Under the pieces are notes generated by a model. That model was not told where the DNA came from, did not search any database, and saw only the letters and a list, made by a program, of their open reading frames with translations. From NCBI RefSeq assembly GCF_021513155.1, contig NZ_CP090983.1, positions 1,783,001 through 1,847,000 of the forward strand: DNA of 64,000 nt, read 5' to 3'. This document shows positions 28,015 through 37,726 of the stretch, piece after piece. The position numbers and the translations under genes are program-made. This stretch comes from Jeotgalibaca sp. MA1X17-3 (GTDB lineage: Bacteria > Bacillota > Bacilli > Lactobacillales > Aerococcaceae). The first letter of the stretch is position 1. Each line of letters begins with the position of its first letter.

Positions 28015-29590
28015 TTATAGTAAAGCTCGTAATTTTGTTTCTGGATATTTATCTTCAAACCAACGAAGTGCAAATTGATTCTCAAATAAGAAGACTGGAT
28101 GATCAAAACGATCTTTACATAGTAGATTTCTACTAGAAGACATATTCGTATCCAAGTTCTCAGGATCAATCCATCTAGCAATTTTAGAACCTAGTGGCGT
28201 CATTTCTACTTCTGATTTGTATTCATTTAACAAACGGTATTGGAATACTTCAAATTGTAATTGACCTACAGCACCTAGTATAAATTCTTCTGTATGGTAC
28301 GTTTTGTAAAGTTGAATGGCTCCCTCTTGCACTAACTGCTTTACCCCTTTATAAAAGGATTTTTGCTTCATAACGTTTTTAGGAGTTACTTTCATAAATA
28401 ATTCAGGTGTAAACTGAGGTAGTTCCTCAAAGTGAATCTTATCTTTACCCACATAAAGAGTATCTCCAATTTGAAGATTTCCAGTATCATACAGACCAAT
28501 AATATCTCCAGCCACGGCCGTCTCAACTTGGCCTCTAGAGTCTGCCATAAATTGAGTTGTATGAGATAATTTCATTTTCTTACCCGTCCGAGCAATGGTT
28601 ACATCCATCCCTGGTTGAAACTCCCCGGAGCAAATACGCAAGAATGCAATTCGATCTCGGTGAGCTGGATTCATATTCGCTTGTATTTTAAAGATAAATC
28701 CAGTCAAATCTTCTTGTGCTGGATCAACCAACTCCCCTTCTTCCGTTTGATGAGCACTCGGATTAGGGGCAAAGTCGATAAAGGCATCCAAGAATGTATG
28801 AACTCCGAAACCAGTCAAAGCAGAACCAAAGAATACTGGAGTCAATTCTCCTTTAGCAATTTTTTCTTCTGAAAACTCATTTCCAGCTTCATTTAATAAC
28901 AAAACATCTTCAACGGCTTGTGTATAAATGCTAGAAGTAGTAACCGAGTAATCCCCTTCGATTTCCCCCTCTTCATTAAGTGGTAAAAAGTCATTGTCTT
29001 CATTTTGTTCTGGATGAGTCAATTCAACTCGATGATTATAAATATCATATAGGCCAAGGAGGTTTTTTCCCATTCCCATAGGCCAATTCATTGGATAAGC
29101 ATCTATTTCCAATACTTCTTCCAATTCAGTAATTAAATCCAATGGTTCTAACCCATCACGGTCCATTTTATTAATGAATGTAAAAATGGGAATACCTCTC
29201 ATCCGACAAACCTTGAAAAGTTTCTTTGTTTGCGGTTCAATTCCTTTTCCGCTATCAATCACCATCACGGCACTATCGACAGCCATCAAGGTTCGATACG
29301 TATCTTCTGAAAAATCTTCGTGTCCAGGAGTATCCAAGATATTGATTTGATAACCAGCATAATCTACTTGCATAACGGAACTCGTTACGGAAATTCCCCG
29401 TTTCTTTTCGATTTCCATCCAGTCTGATTTTGCAAATCTTCCTGATTTTTTCCTTTTACCGTTCCTGCTTGACGAATTGCTCCCCCAAATAATAGTAATT
29501 GTTCTGTAATCGTTGTTTTACCAGCATCCGGGTGAGAAATGATGGCAAATGTTTTTCTTTTTTTACTTTACTTTCTAGTGTTTGTTTCAT
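28015..29590 (-). pseudogene. prfC: Peptide chain release factor 3, frameshifted twice as read
   Basis: GTPase that recycles RF1/RF2 from the ribosome. The long frame from 29418 starts inside the G domain (EKKRGISVTSSVMQ, DTPGHEDFSEDTYR, NKMDRDGLEPLDL). The missing N-terminus lies just upstream: ATG 29590 MKQTLESKVKK, a break in an A7 run (29558-29564), then TFAIISHPDAGKTTITEQL in the second frame, then a break in A6 (29446-29451) before SGRFAKSDWMEIEKKRG. With one A added at each site the protein is 525 aa, the RF3 norm. Confidence 0.88.
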
Positions 29591-29802
29591 AGGTATTCCT
29601 TTCTTCTCTTACTGTATTGGTTATGAACGTTCTTTCATTAAAAAATCGAAAGAAGCATCTACTTATAGACTAAACTTCCTCACTTACTTGACAGATTAAA
29701 AAATATTCCATCTATCGAGTGGCCTTTGTTATTATATATGAAAGCAATCTTTCTAACAAGGACTAGCGAAGCAAGATTAGCAATTGGAGCATCAATCCAC
29801 AT

Positions 29803-29827
29803 AAACGGCGCCGATTAATCAGCACCG
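29803..29827 (-). terminator. Possible terminator after the CorC-like gene
   Basis: GC-rich hairpin CGGTGCTGAT/ATCGGCGCCG (two G-U pairs, TA loop) in the minus-strand RNA, followed only by TTTA. The rest of 29591-29871 shows no gene. Confidence 0.45.
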
Positions 29828-29871
29828 CCTGTGTACGTCTTCTACCGTTATTTGTTTTATAGTGCCCATTC

Positions 29872-31233
29872 TTACCTTTTTGTTTTTTCTTCGACAACCA
29901 GACGCTCTTGAAATGTTTTAGCTGAGTTTTCTAAGTACGTAACACTTATTTTAGCTAGTCTTTTATTTTCAAATTCTAACGTTGCTATTCGAAGCCCTTC
30001 TTTTTCAATACTCATCCCTTCTCCATTATCAAGAAAATCTCCTAATTCCGTTAATAAGTATCCAGCAATGGTATCAACCAGTGTTGATTCAAGATGAGTT
30101 CCAAAGAAATCATTAAAACGATAAAGAGGTGTTGTACCGTCTACTTCAAAGTAGTTATCCTTTTTCTTTTCAATTAAAACAAAGCTCTCATCATACTCAT
30201 CTTGGATATCCCCTACTATTTCTTCCAAAATATCTTCCAGAGTAACAATTCCTACAAAACCTCCATACTCATCATGTAAAATTGCTAATTGATTGTGGCT
30301 TTTCTTTAAAAATGCCATTAAATCTTCTGTCGTAATCGTTTCTGGAACAAATAAAGGGTCATTCAAAATCTTCCGAATATTAATTTCTTCGAAGGAAGTA
30401 CTTCTAGATTCTTTTAATAAGTTTTTTAAATGAAGGACTCCAATAATTTCATCCTTGTCATCATCATATACTGGAATTCTCGTAAAGGGAGAATCTAAAG
30501 CTGCTTGTATATTTTCATGTGTAGAATCTTTTACATCTAGCATAAAAGTATCGGTTCGTGGAACCATCACTTCACGTGCAAGCTTATTATCCATCGCTAG
30601 TACACCTTTTAGCATGTTGAATTCAGCTGCTTCAATCGTTCCTGCTTCACTACTTCTTTGCAATAACCCTCTTACTTCTTCACGTGTATACATGTCTTGA
30701 TCATCATTAAATTCAATCGGTACAACACGTTCGAGTAGTCTGGTAGAAAATGAAAGAGACCGAATAAAAGGCTTTAATAATTTTTGTATCAAAGAGATTG
30801 CTCCCGCTCCTGCATAAGCAATCTCCTCTGGACGTTGCATAGCAACCTGTTTGGGATAAAGTTCTCCAAAGACCAAAGAAACATACGATAAAATAAAAGT
30901 AACAGCTATCAATGCAATTTGTTGGCTGCCAGCAAATCCTTTAAAGTATGGTTGTAGCTTTTCCACAAATGTACTCGCTGCTGCTGCACTGGAAAGAAAA
31001 CCCGCAAAAGTAATGGCTACTTGGATAGTTGCTAGGAAATCATCCGAGTTATCTAACAAGGCTAATACTTTTCGTGCTTTCTTATCTCCTTTAATTGCTT
31101 CATTAGCTACTTTGTTTTTATTGAGCGATACAAAAGCAATTTCTGACGAAGCAAAAAAAGCATTGATTAAAGTCAGCACAACGATTAACAACAGTTGCCC
31201 TATCAGCTTCTGATTACCGGGGTCAACATTCAT
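29872..31233 (-). CDS. CNNM/CorC-family transporter with CBS domains (DUF21)
   Basis: About 453 aa. An N-terminal DUF21 membrane domain with four hydrophobic segments (first at about residues 12-35, FFASSEIAFVSLNK), two CBS domains (REVMVPRTDTFMLDV ... GVLHLKNLL; HDEYGGFVGIVTLEDILEE), and a C-terminal CorC_HlyC domain. This architecture is linked to Mg2+ or Co2+ export or homeostasis; older annotation calls it hemolysin. MgtE at 36 kb is a second Mg2+ protein. Start 31233 follows GGAGAAAAGGA. Confidence 0.88.
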   Translation of the reverse strand: MNVDPGNQKLIGQLLLIVVLTLINAFFASSEIAFVSLNKNKVANEAIKGDKKARKVLALLDNSDDFLATIQVAITFAGFLSSAAAASTFVEKLQPYFKGFAGSQQIALIAVTFILSYVSLVFGELYPKQVAMQRPEEIAYAGAGAISLIQKLLKPFIRSLSFSTRLLERVVPIEFNDDQDMYTREEVRGLLQRSSEAGTIEAAEFNMLKGVLAMDNKLAREVMVPRTDTFMLDVKDSTHENIQAALDSPFTRIPVYDDDKDEIIGVLHLKNLLKESRSTSFEEINIRKILNDPLFVPETITTEDLMAFLKKSHNQLAILHDEYGGFVGIVTLEDILEEIVGDIQDEYDESFVLIEKKKDNYFEVDGTTPLYRFNDFFGTHLESTLVDTIAGYLLTELGDFLDNGEGMSIEKEGLRIATLEFENKRLAKISVTYLENSAKTFQERLVVEEKTKR

Positions 31234-31280
31234 ATATTCCTTTTCTCCTTTTAACACTACGTTTTCGTTTTATAAGACTA

Positions 31281-32711
31281 CTAAATGTTTGTGAATGTAT
31301 TTTTAAACTCACTTTGATACGCTCCTTTTTCTTTTAAGAACTGTATCATTGCTTGAATGGTCTTTATTTCTGTAAAACGATGATTCTGACCATATTTTTT
31401 AGGAACCCCTTGCTTTGTTATATAAGCAGCTTGGTATATTTTATCAAAAATAACTTCCTCATCATCTATAAATAGTTTCATAACTCGAGTTCCTTTAGGA
31501 TTTTCCACTTTTAAATACGTATGAATACCACTAGCTCTTTTCACATAGCCGCCCATCTGATTAAATGGATCTTTAGCATAGGTATTTTCAAGGTTTTCTT
31601 CTATCATCTGATAGATCTCTGAACCTGTCAATTCTACCAATGATATGATTGGATTCATCGGAACCATCTGATACAAATCCCTCATTGTTATAGAACCCTT
31701 CGAAATAGGTGCACCATATCGCCAACCATTTGAAAAAGCAATATCTGCATTTGTAGTATGTATAATTGCTTCTAACAAAAATTGATCCATACTACTTTCA
31801 GAATTTAAGCCTCTGAATAAATCGACTTCCGTTTGACCAATCATTTGGTCTAGGTAATCTGTATACGGAGAAACTGCTGCTTCAACTAGTTTTTTTATTT
31901 TTGGGTCCTCTGGAATAGAATCATCAATTTGTAACAATTTGTATCTTACTACTTTAACAGATGAATCTATTGTCATTTCTAATATACCGACAAAAGATCC
32001 TTGTGACCCCGATTGGATAATGGTTGTTTCACCAACCTGGATACTTTTCTCCATTCGATTATGCGTATGACCGCTTAAACAGATATCAACACCCTCAACC
32101 TCACTCATCAATTGATGATCTTGTGGAAATCCTAGGTGTGATAAAACGATAATGACATCCACTTTTTGTTGTTGAAGTTTTTCGATATATGTAGGTAACT
32201 CTTCTTTTCCTAACGTAAAATAAATCCCTTTACTAAAAGAGTCGGGCATGGTTTTATCAACAATATTACAGGCAATCCCAATCACTCCAATGGATAATCC
32301 GCCTATCTCAAAAATACGATAAGGATCAAATACTAATTTATTTGTATCCTCTTCATAAACATTAATTGCAAGAATAGGATAATTCAATGCTTGAGAAATG
32401 TTTTTTAAATTTTTAGGCCCATATCCAATATCCCAATGAAAAGTCATTGCTTGAATACCTATTTCATTTAGAATAGGTACCATATTCCAACCTTTTTCTT
32501 GGACAACTTCATACGTTCCATGAATAGTGTCCCCATTGTCTAAAACAATAGTAGGTCCTTTTTGTTTATATTCTTCAATAATTGTTTTTATACGAGCATA
32601 CCCACCAGCTTCGGAAAAAGAAATTCCTTCTGCTGAAAAAAAAATTTCATTGTGAGGTTTTAAGTAACCATGAGTATCATTTATTTGAACAACAGTAAGG
32701 TTTTTAGACAT
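31281..32711 (-). CDS. Cytoplasmic 5'-nucleotidase/metallophosphatase (SoxB-like active site)
   Basis: About 476 aa. Calcineurin-like N-terminal domain with INDTHG, DNGDTIHG, SHLGFPQDH and SGHTHN, then a 5'-nucleotidase C-terminal domain with SNGWRYGAPI and NQMGGYVKRASG. The usual GNHEFD motif is replaced by TFHWDIGYG, as in SoxB-type members. There is no signal peptide or cell-wall anchor, unlike most secreted nucleotidases. Start 32711 follows GGAGGAGAAAAT. Substrate unknown; sugar nucleotides or nucleoside monophosphates are guesses. Confidence 0.85.
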   Translation of the reverse strand: MSKNLTVVQINDTHGYLKPHNEIFFSAEGISFSEAGGYARIKTIIEEYKQKGPTIVLDNGDTIHGTYEVVQEKGWNMVPILNEIGIQAMTFHWDIGYGPKNLKNISQALNYPILAINVYEEDTNKLVFDPYRIFEIGGLSIGVIGIACNIVDKTMPDSFSKGIYFTLGKEELPTYIEKLQQQKVDVIIVLSHLGFPQDHQLMSEVEGVDICLSGHTHNRMEKSIQVGETTIIQSGSQGSFVGILEMTIDSSVKVVRYKLLQIDDSIPEDPKIKKLVEAAVSPYTDYLDQMIGQTEVDLFRGLNSESSMDQFLLEAIIHTTNADIAFSNGWRYGAPISKGSITMRDLYQMVPMNPIISLVELTGSEIYQMIEENLENTYAKDPFNQMGGYVKRASGIHTYLKVENPKGTRVMKLFIDDEEVIFDKIYQAAYITKQGVPKKYGQNHRFTEIKTIQAMIQFLKEKGAYQSEFKNTFTNI

Positions 32712-32799
32712 ATTTTCTCCTCCAAAAACATCTTTCACTTAGTGTATCACAGCAACGAATAGAACGATAACAAATCATTCACAAAAGGATAAATGGATC

Positions 32800-32845
32800 A
32801 TAAAAAATAGAGAGGTTGGACAAAAGTCCAACCTCTCTATTTAGT
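32800..32845 (-). terminator. Terminator after nox
   Basis: 17-bp stem at 32805-32821 and 32826-32842 (AAATAGAGAGGTTGGAC and complement) with loop AAAA, followed by TTT in the minus direction. Confidence 0.9.
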
Positions 32846-32859
32846 ATAACTTTTAAATT

Positions 32860-34281
32860 TTACTCGATGATATTTTCAGTAATTTGGTCTGCATGTTCGG
32901 TAGCAGTATTGAAACTCTCAACATCCACTACATTTAATTGATCTTCTTGAACTAGAGCTTTTTGTGCTAGCAAGTTCAAGTAGTTCCAAGGACGGTCAAA
33001 ATGAGGTTGGAAGAAGAAGTCTACCAATGCCAAATCTTCAATCGTCATTCTATTTTGAATAGCTAAAGAAAGAGTATTTGCTGATTGAGTAATATCATAT
33101 TTAGACATTACTTGACCACCAACAATACGTGTTGTTCCTTCTTCGTATACCAATTTCATCAATATTTTTTCATTTGTTGGCATGAATTCTGGACGGTAGT
33201 AATCTTCAAATAGGACAGATTTGGTTTTTAAACCAAAGTTAGCTGAACTAGAATCAGTTACTCCTGTAGAACCAATGTTATATCCAAATAGGTGAAGACC
33301 AGAAGTAGATTGTGTACCACGGTATTTCATTTTTGGACCATTGATATTTTTACCTACAAGGAAGCCCATACGTACAGCATTAGTAGCTAATGGAATATAA
33401 GCATGTCCGTTGTTTGGATTGTAATTCACTGCACAGCTATCTCCTGCAGCATATACATCTGGTACACTTGTTTGCATGTAATCATCTACGATGATTGCTC
33501 CATTACCTAACATTTCAACTTGGCCTTTTACAAGTTCGGTACTAGGACGGAATCCTACACAAAGAACGATCATTTCTGACTCGTACTCTCCACCACTTGT
33601 AACAACAGTTGTTCTGTCTCCAGCTTCATTGTCTTTAAATCCTTGAACCATTTCATTCAATTGAATTTTAACACCGTGATTGCCGATTTCTTCTTCCAAA
33701 ACTTCTGTAAATTCAGGATCAAGATATTTATTCAAAATACGATCTAGACCATCAATTAACGTTACGTCTTTTCCATCATTAGCAAATGCTTCTACAAGCT
33801 CGATACCGATGTATCCTCCGCCAACAACCGTAATTTTTTGTTTGTCTGTTTTACGTTCGATGATTTCTTTTGCTTGGTTATAGTTTTTACAAAGTACTAC
33901 ATTTTTACTGTTGATTCCGTCAATTGGAGGAATGATTGGCCAAGAACCCATTGTTAGAACTAATTTGTCGTAGGAATCTTCGAACTCTTCACCAGTTGTC
34001 ATATTTTCTACAGTAACTTTTTTAGTTTTTGTATCAATATTGGTAACATTATGTTTCATGTTCACGTCTGCGCCTAGAGATTTCAATTCCTCTGGATTAG
34101 AATAAAACAGTCCTGCTGGATCTTTTACAACTCCACCTACATATAAAGCAATTCCACATGATAAAAAGGAAACATTATCGTTTCTTTCATATACCTTCAC
34201 TTCTGTGTTTGGGTTTTCTGAAAGAATTGTTTTTACTGCAGATGTTCCTGCATGTGTACATCCTACTACTATAACTTTCAT
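32860..34281 (-). CDS. nox: FAD-dependent NADH oxidase (water-forming, Nox/CoA-disulfide reductase family)
   Basis: About 473 aa. FAD-binding N-terminus MKVIVVGCTHAGTSAVKTIL, a redox cysteine in SFLSCGIALY (about residue 42) that acts as sulfenic acid, the NADH Rossmann motif VVGGGYIGIELVEA, the second FAD motif DVYAAGDSCAV and a C-terminal dimer domain. It reduces O2 to water and regenerates NAD+ in bacteria without a full respiratory chain. Start at 34281 after AGGAGG. Confidence 0.93.
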   Translation of the reverse strand: MKVIVVGCTHAGTSAVKTILSENPNTEVKVYERNDNVSFLSCGIALYVGGVVKDPAGLFYSNPEELKSLGADVNMKHNVTNIDTKTKKVTVENMTTGEEFEDSYDKLVLTMGSWPIIPPIDGINSKNVVLCKNYNQAKEIIERKTDKQKITVVGGGYIGIELVEAFANDGKDVTLIDGLDRILNKYLDPEFTEVLEEEIGNHGVKIQLNEMVQGFKDNEAGDRTTVVTSGGEYESEMIVLCVGFRPSTELVKGQVEMLGNGAIIVDDYMQTSVPDVYAAGDSCAVNYNPNNGHAYIPLATNAVRMGFLVGKNINGPKMKYRGTQSTSGLHLFGYNIGSTGVTDSSSANFGLKTKSVLFEDYYRPEFMPTNEKILMKLVYEEGTTRIVGGQVMSKYDITQSANTLSLAIQNRMTIEDLALVDFFFQPHFDRPWNYLNLLAQKALVQEDQLNVVDVESFNTATEHADQITENIIE

Positions 34282-34300
34282 GGTAAATCCTCCTAGAATT

Positions 34301-34329
34301 AATATAATATATAGTAAACAAATCAACAA
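34301..34329 (-). promoter_or_regulatory. Candidate nox promoter
   Basis: TTGTTG (34324-34329), 17 bp, TATATT (34301-34306) on the minus strand, 20 bp before the ATG. A second TTGACA occurs about 80 bp further upstream without a good -10. Confidence 0.5.
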
Positions 34330-34505
34330 CATACTTTTCAAGCATTTTACTGCAAGGAATAAAGCGCCGATTCGATTGACTTATGATTTTTTGCACAAAC
34401 TAACTGTCAAGTTCTGTACCCTATGATTATAAGGCTTCAAAAATAAAATGCAAACAATACGTTTCAACTGTACTAAGAAAATAGTCAATAAAAGCAATTT
34501 ATTGA

Positions 34506-35620
34506 CTATTGAAAGGGATTTCCCTCTTCCATTTGTCTACTTTTCTGTTTCTGAATAAATTGGTAAACATGCATAATGACGGTACGAATGACCGCATAAG
34601 CAGGAATTCAACTAACATGCCTAATAATCCAAACATTTTTCCAGCAACTAGTAAAATAATAATAATTGTTAATGGATGGATATCTAAATTTTTCCCTAAA
34701 ATATTTGGTTTTAAAATATTTGCATCAATTTGTTGGACAAGCAATACAATAATACAAACCCAAGTAGCTTTTAAGGGGGAAATCGTTAATGCTATCAAAA
34801 CAGCTGGAATTAATCCAAAATATGGCCCAATATACGGGATAATATTGGTAACTGCTGAGAAAAGAGATAAAAGGAAACCGTACGGTAAGCCAATAATTAG
34901 ATAACCAATAAAAGTTCCAGTACCAACTAACAGGGATATGACAGCTTGACCACTGATGTAATTCGCTATGGTTATATTCATATCATGTAAAATGTGAAGA
35001 ATATCCGTTCTATATTGATTTGGAAAAACTTTAATAATTCCTGAGGATAGTTTTTCTCCATCTTTTAACATGTAGAACAAAAGAAAAGGGATTATAAAAA
35101 GTAAAATAAAGCCATTCGCTAATGTTGTTAGTAATTTCCCAATACTACTGGTTAGTCCCGATAAAAAACGCGTTAATGTATTTTGAAAATCATTACCTAA
35201 TTGTGTGATCTGATTTTCTAAGTGCAAGCCTTGAAGCCATTCCTGTTCCATTAATCTATCATAATAATCAGAGAAAAATTCAAAAATAGTCGGAAAGTTT
35301 TTTATAAGCTCCGTTATTTGTGTAATCAAATAAGGGATTAATGAACCAAATGTAAGGATCGTAATGATGATCAGAAAAATTAACACAGCCACAATTCCCC
35401 AAATTCGTTTGATGGAAAACTTTTCATTCAATAGTCCTACTAAGGGTTCAAAAATATAATAAAGAAATCCTGCAATAAAAATTGGAAGATATAAAGTTTG
35501 TACGAAAGTACCTATTGGTGAAAAAATAAAACTAATCTGAGTGGAAATAAATATTAAAGAAGCAATAACTAATAGCCAGATAGACCAAAACATTAGGTTT
35601 TCCTTTTTGGTTTTATTCAT
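34506..35620 (-). CDS. AI-2E family transporter (frameshift near C-terminus as read)
   Basis: Polytopic membrane protein of the AI-2E/YtvI superfamily. It has two N-terminal membrane segments, a middle amphipathic domain, then several hydrophobic segments with the signature YIGPYFGLIPAVLIAL. As read, the frame is lost at GAATTC (34604-34609) and ends in an unrelated tail at 34499. With GTTGGAATTC it continues MLVGIPAYAVIRTVIMHVYQ to a stop at 34506, about 371 aa, the family C-terminus. Substrate not predictable; the autoinducer label is only a family name. Confidence 0.85.
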
Positions 35621-35792
35621 ATCTTAGCGGCTCTTTCTCTGATAATTTTTTGATTTTATTTATAATCTTAGCCTACTCCTTTCAAAATGAAAAATATTAC
35701 CTTCAATTCCTAGTATAGAGGAATCCAGATGATTTAACATCAAAATATAATTGTTTTTTTCATAACTTTTATTCAATCTTCCTTATTTTGTA

Positions 35793-35821
35793 TTAACAAA
35801 TCACTTTTTAGAACGTATAAT
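35793..35821 (+). promoter_or_regulatory. Promoter of the GNAT gene
   Basis: TTAACA (35793-35798), 17 bp, TATAAT (35816-35821), plus strand; start site about 25 nt before the AAAGGAGG of the gene. Confidence 0.7.
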
Positions 35822-35853
35822 TAAAATCATCTAAAAAGAAAAGGAGGAATCAC

Positions 35854-36291
35854 ATGTTAACTTTCGATTACACGCTCGATACCAACTCTCCCATCTACAA
35901 AGATTCATTGCAAATACGCAGAACCGTCTTTATTAGTGAACAACATGTGGATCCCGCTATTGAAATAGATGAAAAAGAAAGTCTATGCATCCATCTTGTA
36001 GCTTATAATCCGTTAAAAAAAGCGGTTGCGACTGCTCGTCTCTATCCTGTATCTTCTACTATTTTAAAAATTCAAAGGGTTGCGGTGTTAAGAGAAGAGC
36101 GTAAAAAACGGTACGGGGAAGAACTTATGCAACAAATAGAACTAATCGCTCGTGAGAAAGAATATACTACACTCATTTTAGGTGCTCAAAATCATGCTCT
36201 TCCTTTTTATGAACGCTTAGGATACTCCATCATTGGAGAAGAGTATGAAGAAGCAGGTATTCTGCATCATGATATGGAAAAAATTTGCTAG
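35854..36291 (+). CDS. GNAT family N-acetyltransferase (ElaA/YjcF-like)
   Basis: 145 aa. Core acetyl-CoA site LKIQRVAVLREERKKRYGEE followed by NHALPFYERLGYSIIGEEY and a C-terminal HHDMEK, typical of the YjcF/ElaA subgroup. The substrate is unknown. Monocistronic, with its own promoter and terminator, flanked by convergent mgtE. Confidence 0.88.
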   Translation: MLTFDYTLDTNSPIYKDSLQIRRTVFISEQHVDPAIEIDEKESLCIHLVAYNPLKKAVATARLYPVSSTILKIQRVAVLREERKKRYGEELMQQIELIAREKEYTTLILGAQNHALPFYERLGYSIIGEEYEEAGILHHDMEKIC

Positions 36292-36303
36292 TTTATATGC
36301 AAG

Positions 36304-36349
36304 AAAGCCTCAGATCCCTCCTTTTTATGGAAGGGGTCTGAGGCTTTTT
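36304..36349. terminator. Bidirectional terminator between GNAT gene and mgtE
   Basis: Stem AAAGCCTCAGA with TCTGAGGCTTTTT around a short loop; serves both convergent genes. Confidence 0.88.
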
Positions 36350-36352
36350 ACT

Positions 36353-37726
36353 TTAACCAACGATCATCTCTAAAAAATATTGAGCAATATTAAAATAAAT
36401 CAACACACTAGTCAAGTCACTGAAAGTAGAAATAAAAGGTCCACTTGCAACCGCAGGATCAAATCCAATTCGATCCATTAATAAAGGAATGAGACTCCCT
36501 GCTAAGTTTGCTACCGTAATAGCTGCTAACATGGAAAAACCAATAATACTACCTAAAATAAAGTTATTCTGCCAAATCCCAATAACAATCGTAATCGTAG
36601 CTCCCGTCACCACTCCTGAGATGAGTCCTGTTTCCAACTCTTGCAACAGGACTTTCCCCCAACTTCTACTCTCAGAGTCCGCATTTCCTAATTTTCGGAC
36701 TGCTACTGCTAATGATTGTGTGCCCGCATTTCCAGCAGTTCCCGTAATTAAGGTAACAAATACAGATAGAACTGCTGCATTAGCAATTAACTCCTCGTAT
36801 TGACTAATCAAGCTTGATGTACCCATTCCTAAGAACAATAGAGTAATAAGCCATGGTAAACGTTTAGAAGCTGCTATAAAGGGGTTAACTGTCGTTTCAT
36901 CGACATCAACTGCAGCTAGTCCAGAATAATCACTGGTATGTTCTTCATGGATAACGTCTAAAATATCATCGACCGTAATGATTCCTAATAAAATATTGTT
37001 TTCATCTATTACGGGCAAGGCTAGAAAGTCATAGTCTCGTGCCACTCTAGCAATATCCCCTTGATCTTCGTCCACGTTTACAGTAATAATACGATCACTC
37101 ATAATTTCAAAAATTAACTTGTCATCTTCATGGACGATTAAATCACGCAGAGAAAGAACTCCAACAAGTTGTCCTATCTCTCCTACTACATAAATATAAT
37201 AAATTGTTTCCGCATCGAAAGCTTTGCTTTTTATATAAGCCATCGCTGCACGAACCGTTTGATTTTCAAAAACAGAAATAAATTCCGTCGTCATAATGGC
37301 TCCGGCTGTTTCATCTTTATAATCAATAACTTCACTAATTTCGGCTGCTTCCTCTGGATCCATTAAACGTAAATATTTAGGAATTAAATCGGGATTCAGT
37401 TCTTTCAACATATCAACTGCATTATCCGTATACATTGAACCTAGCATATCTGCAGCATATTGTTTATTCATTTCAACAATGTACTTTTCAATTGATTCCA
37501 CATCTTCTTCTAGAATTTCAAACATATTAGCCATCTCTTGTGGAGATAAATAGTTATACATTTGTATTCTTGTTTCAGGTGTAAAACGTACGTACATTTG
37601 TGCTTGATCATATAAAGGATACGATAAAAAGATTTCTCGGAACGATTTCATATCTTCTAATTGCAAGATGGTTTGAAGTCGTTGTGTTTCCATATTTATA
37701 TCAACATCATATTGTGGTTCACTCAC
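36353..37726 (-). CDS. mgtE: Magnesium transporter MgtE
   Basis: About 457 aa. A cytoplasmic N-domain of helical repeats (DMLKELNPDL, MDPEEAAEISEVI), two CBS domains (IGQLVGVLSLRDLIV; NILLGIITVDDILDVI) and five membrane helices with the pore signature TGTAGNAGTQSLAV. GTG start at 37726 behind AAGGAGG, overlapping the rluD end by 8 bp; a longer ATG reading would lie inside rluD. The CBS domains gate the channel by sensing Mg2+. Confidence 0.95.
   Translation of the reverse strand: MSEPQYDVDINMETQRLQTILQLEDMKSFREIFLSYPLYDQAQMYVRFTPETRIQMYNYLSPQEMANMFEILEEDVESIEKYIVEMNKQYAADMLGSMYTDNAVDMLKELNPDLIPKYLRLMDPEEAAEISEVIDYKDETAGAIMTTEFISVFENQTVRAAMAYIKSKAFDAETIYYIYVVGEIGQLVGVLSLRDLIVHEDDKLIFEIMSDRIITVNVDEDQGDIARVARDYDFLALPVIDENNILLGIITVDDILDVIHEEHTSDYSGLAAVDVDETTVNPFIAASKRLPWLITLLFLGMGTSSLISQYEELIANAAVLSVFVTLITGTAGNAGTQSLAVAVRKLGNADSESRSWGKVLLQELETGLISGVVTGATITIVIGIWQNNFILGSIIGFSMLAAITVANLAGSLIPLLMDRIGFDPAVASGPFISTFSDLTSVLIYFNIAQYFLEMIVG

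Noticed and set aside
35621..35695. Short peptide frame upstream of the AI-2E permease gene after a GAAAGGAG box
   Set aside because: It has no standard start codon and only about 17 codons; probably chance.
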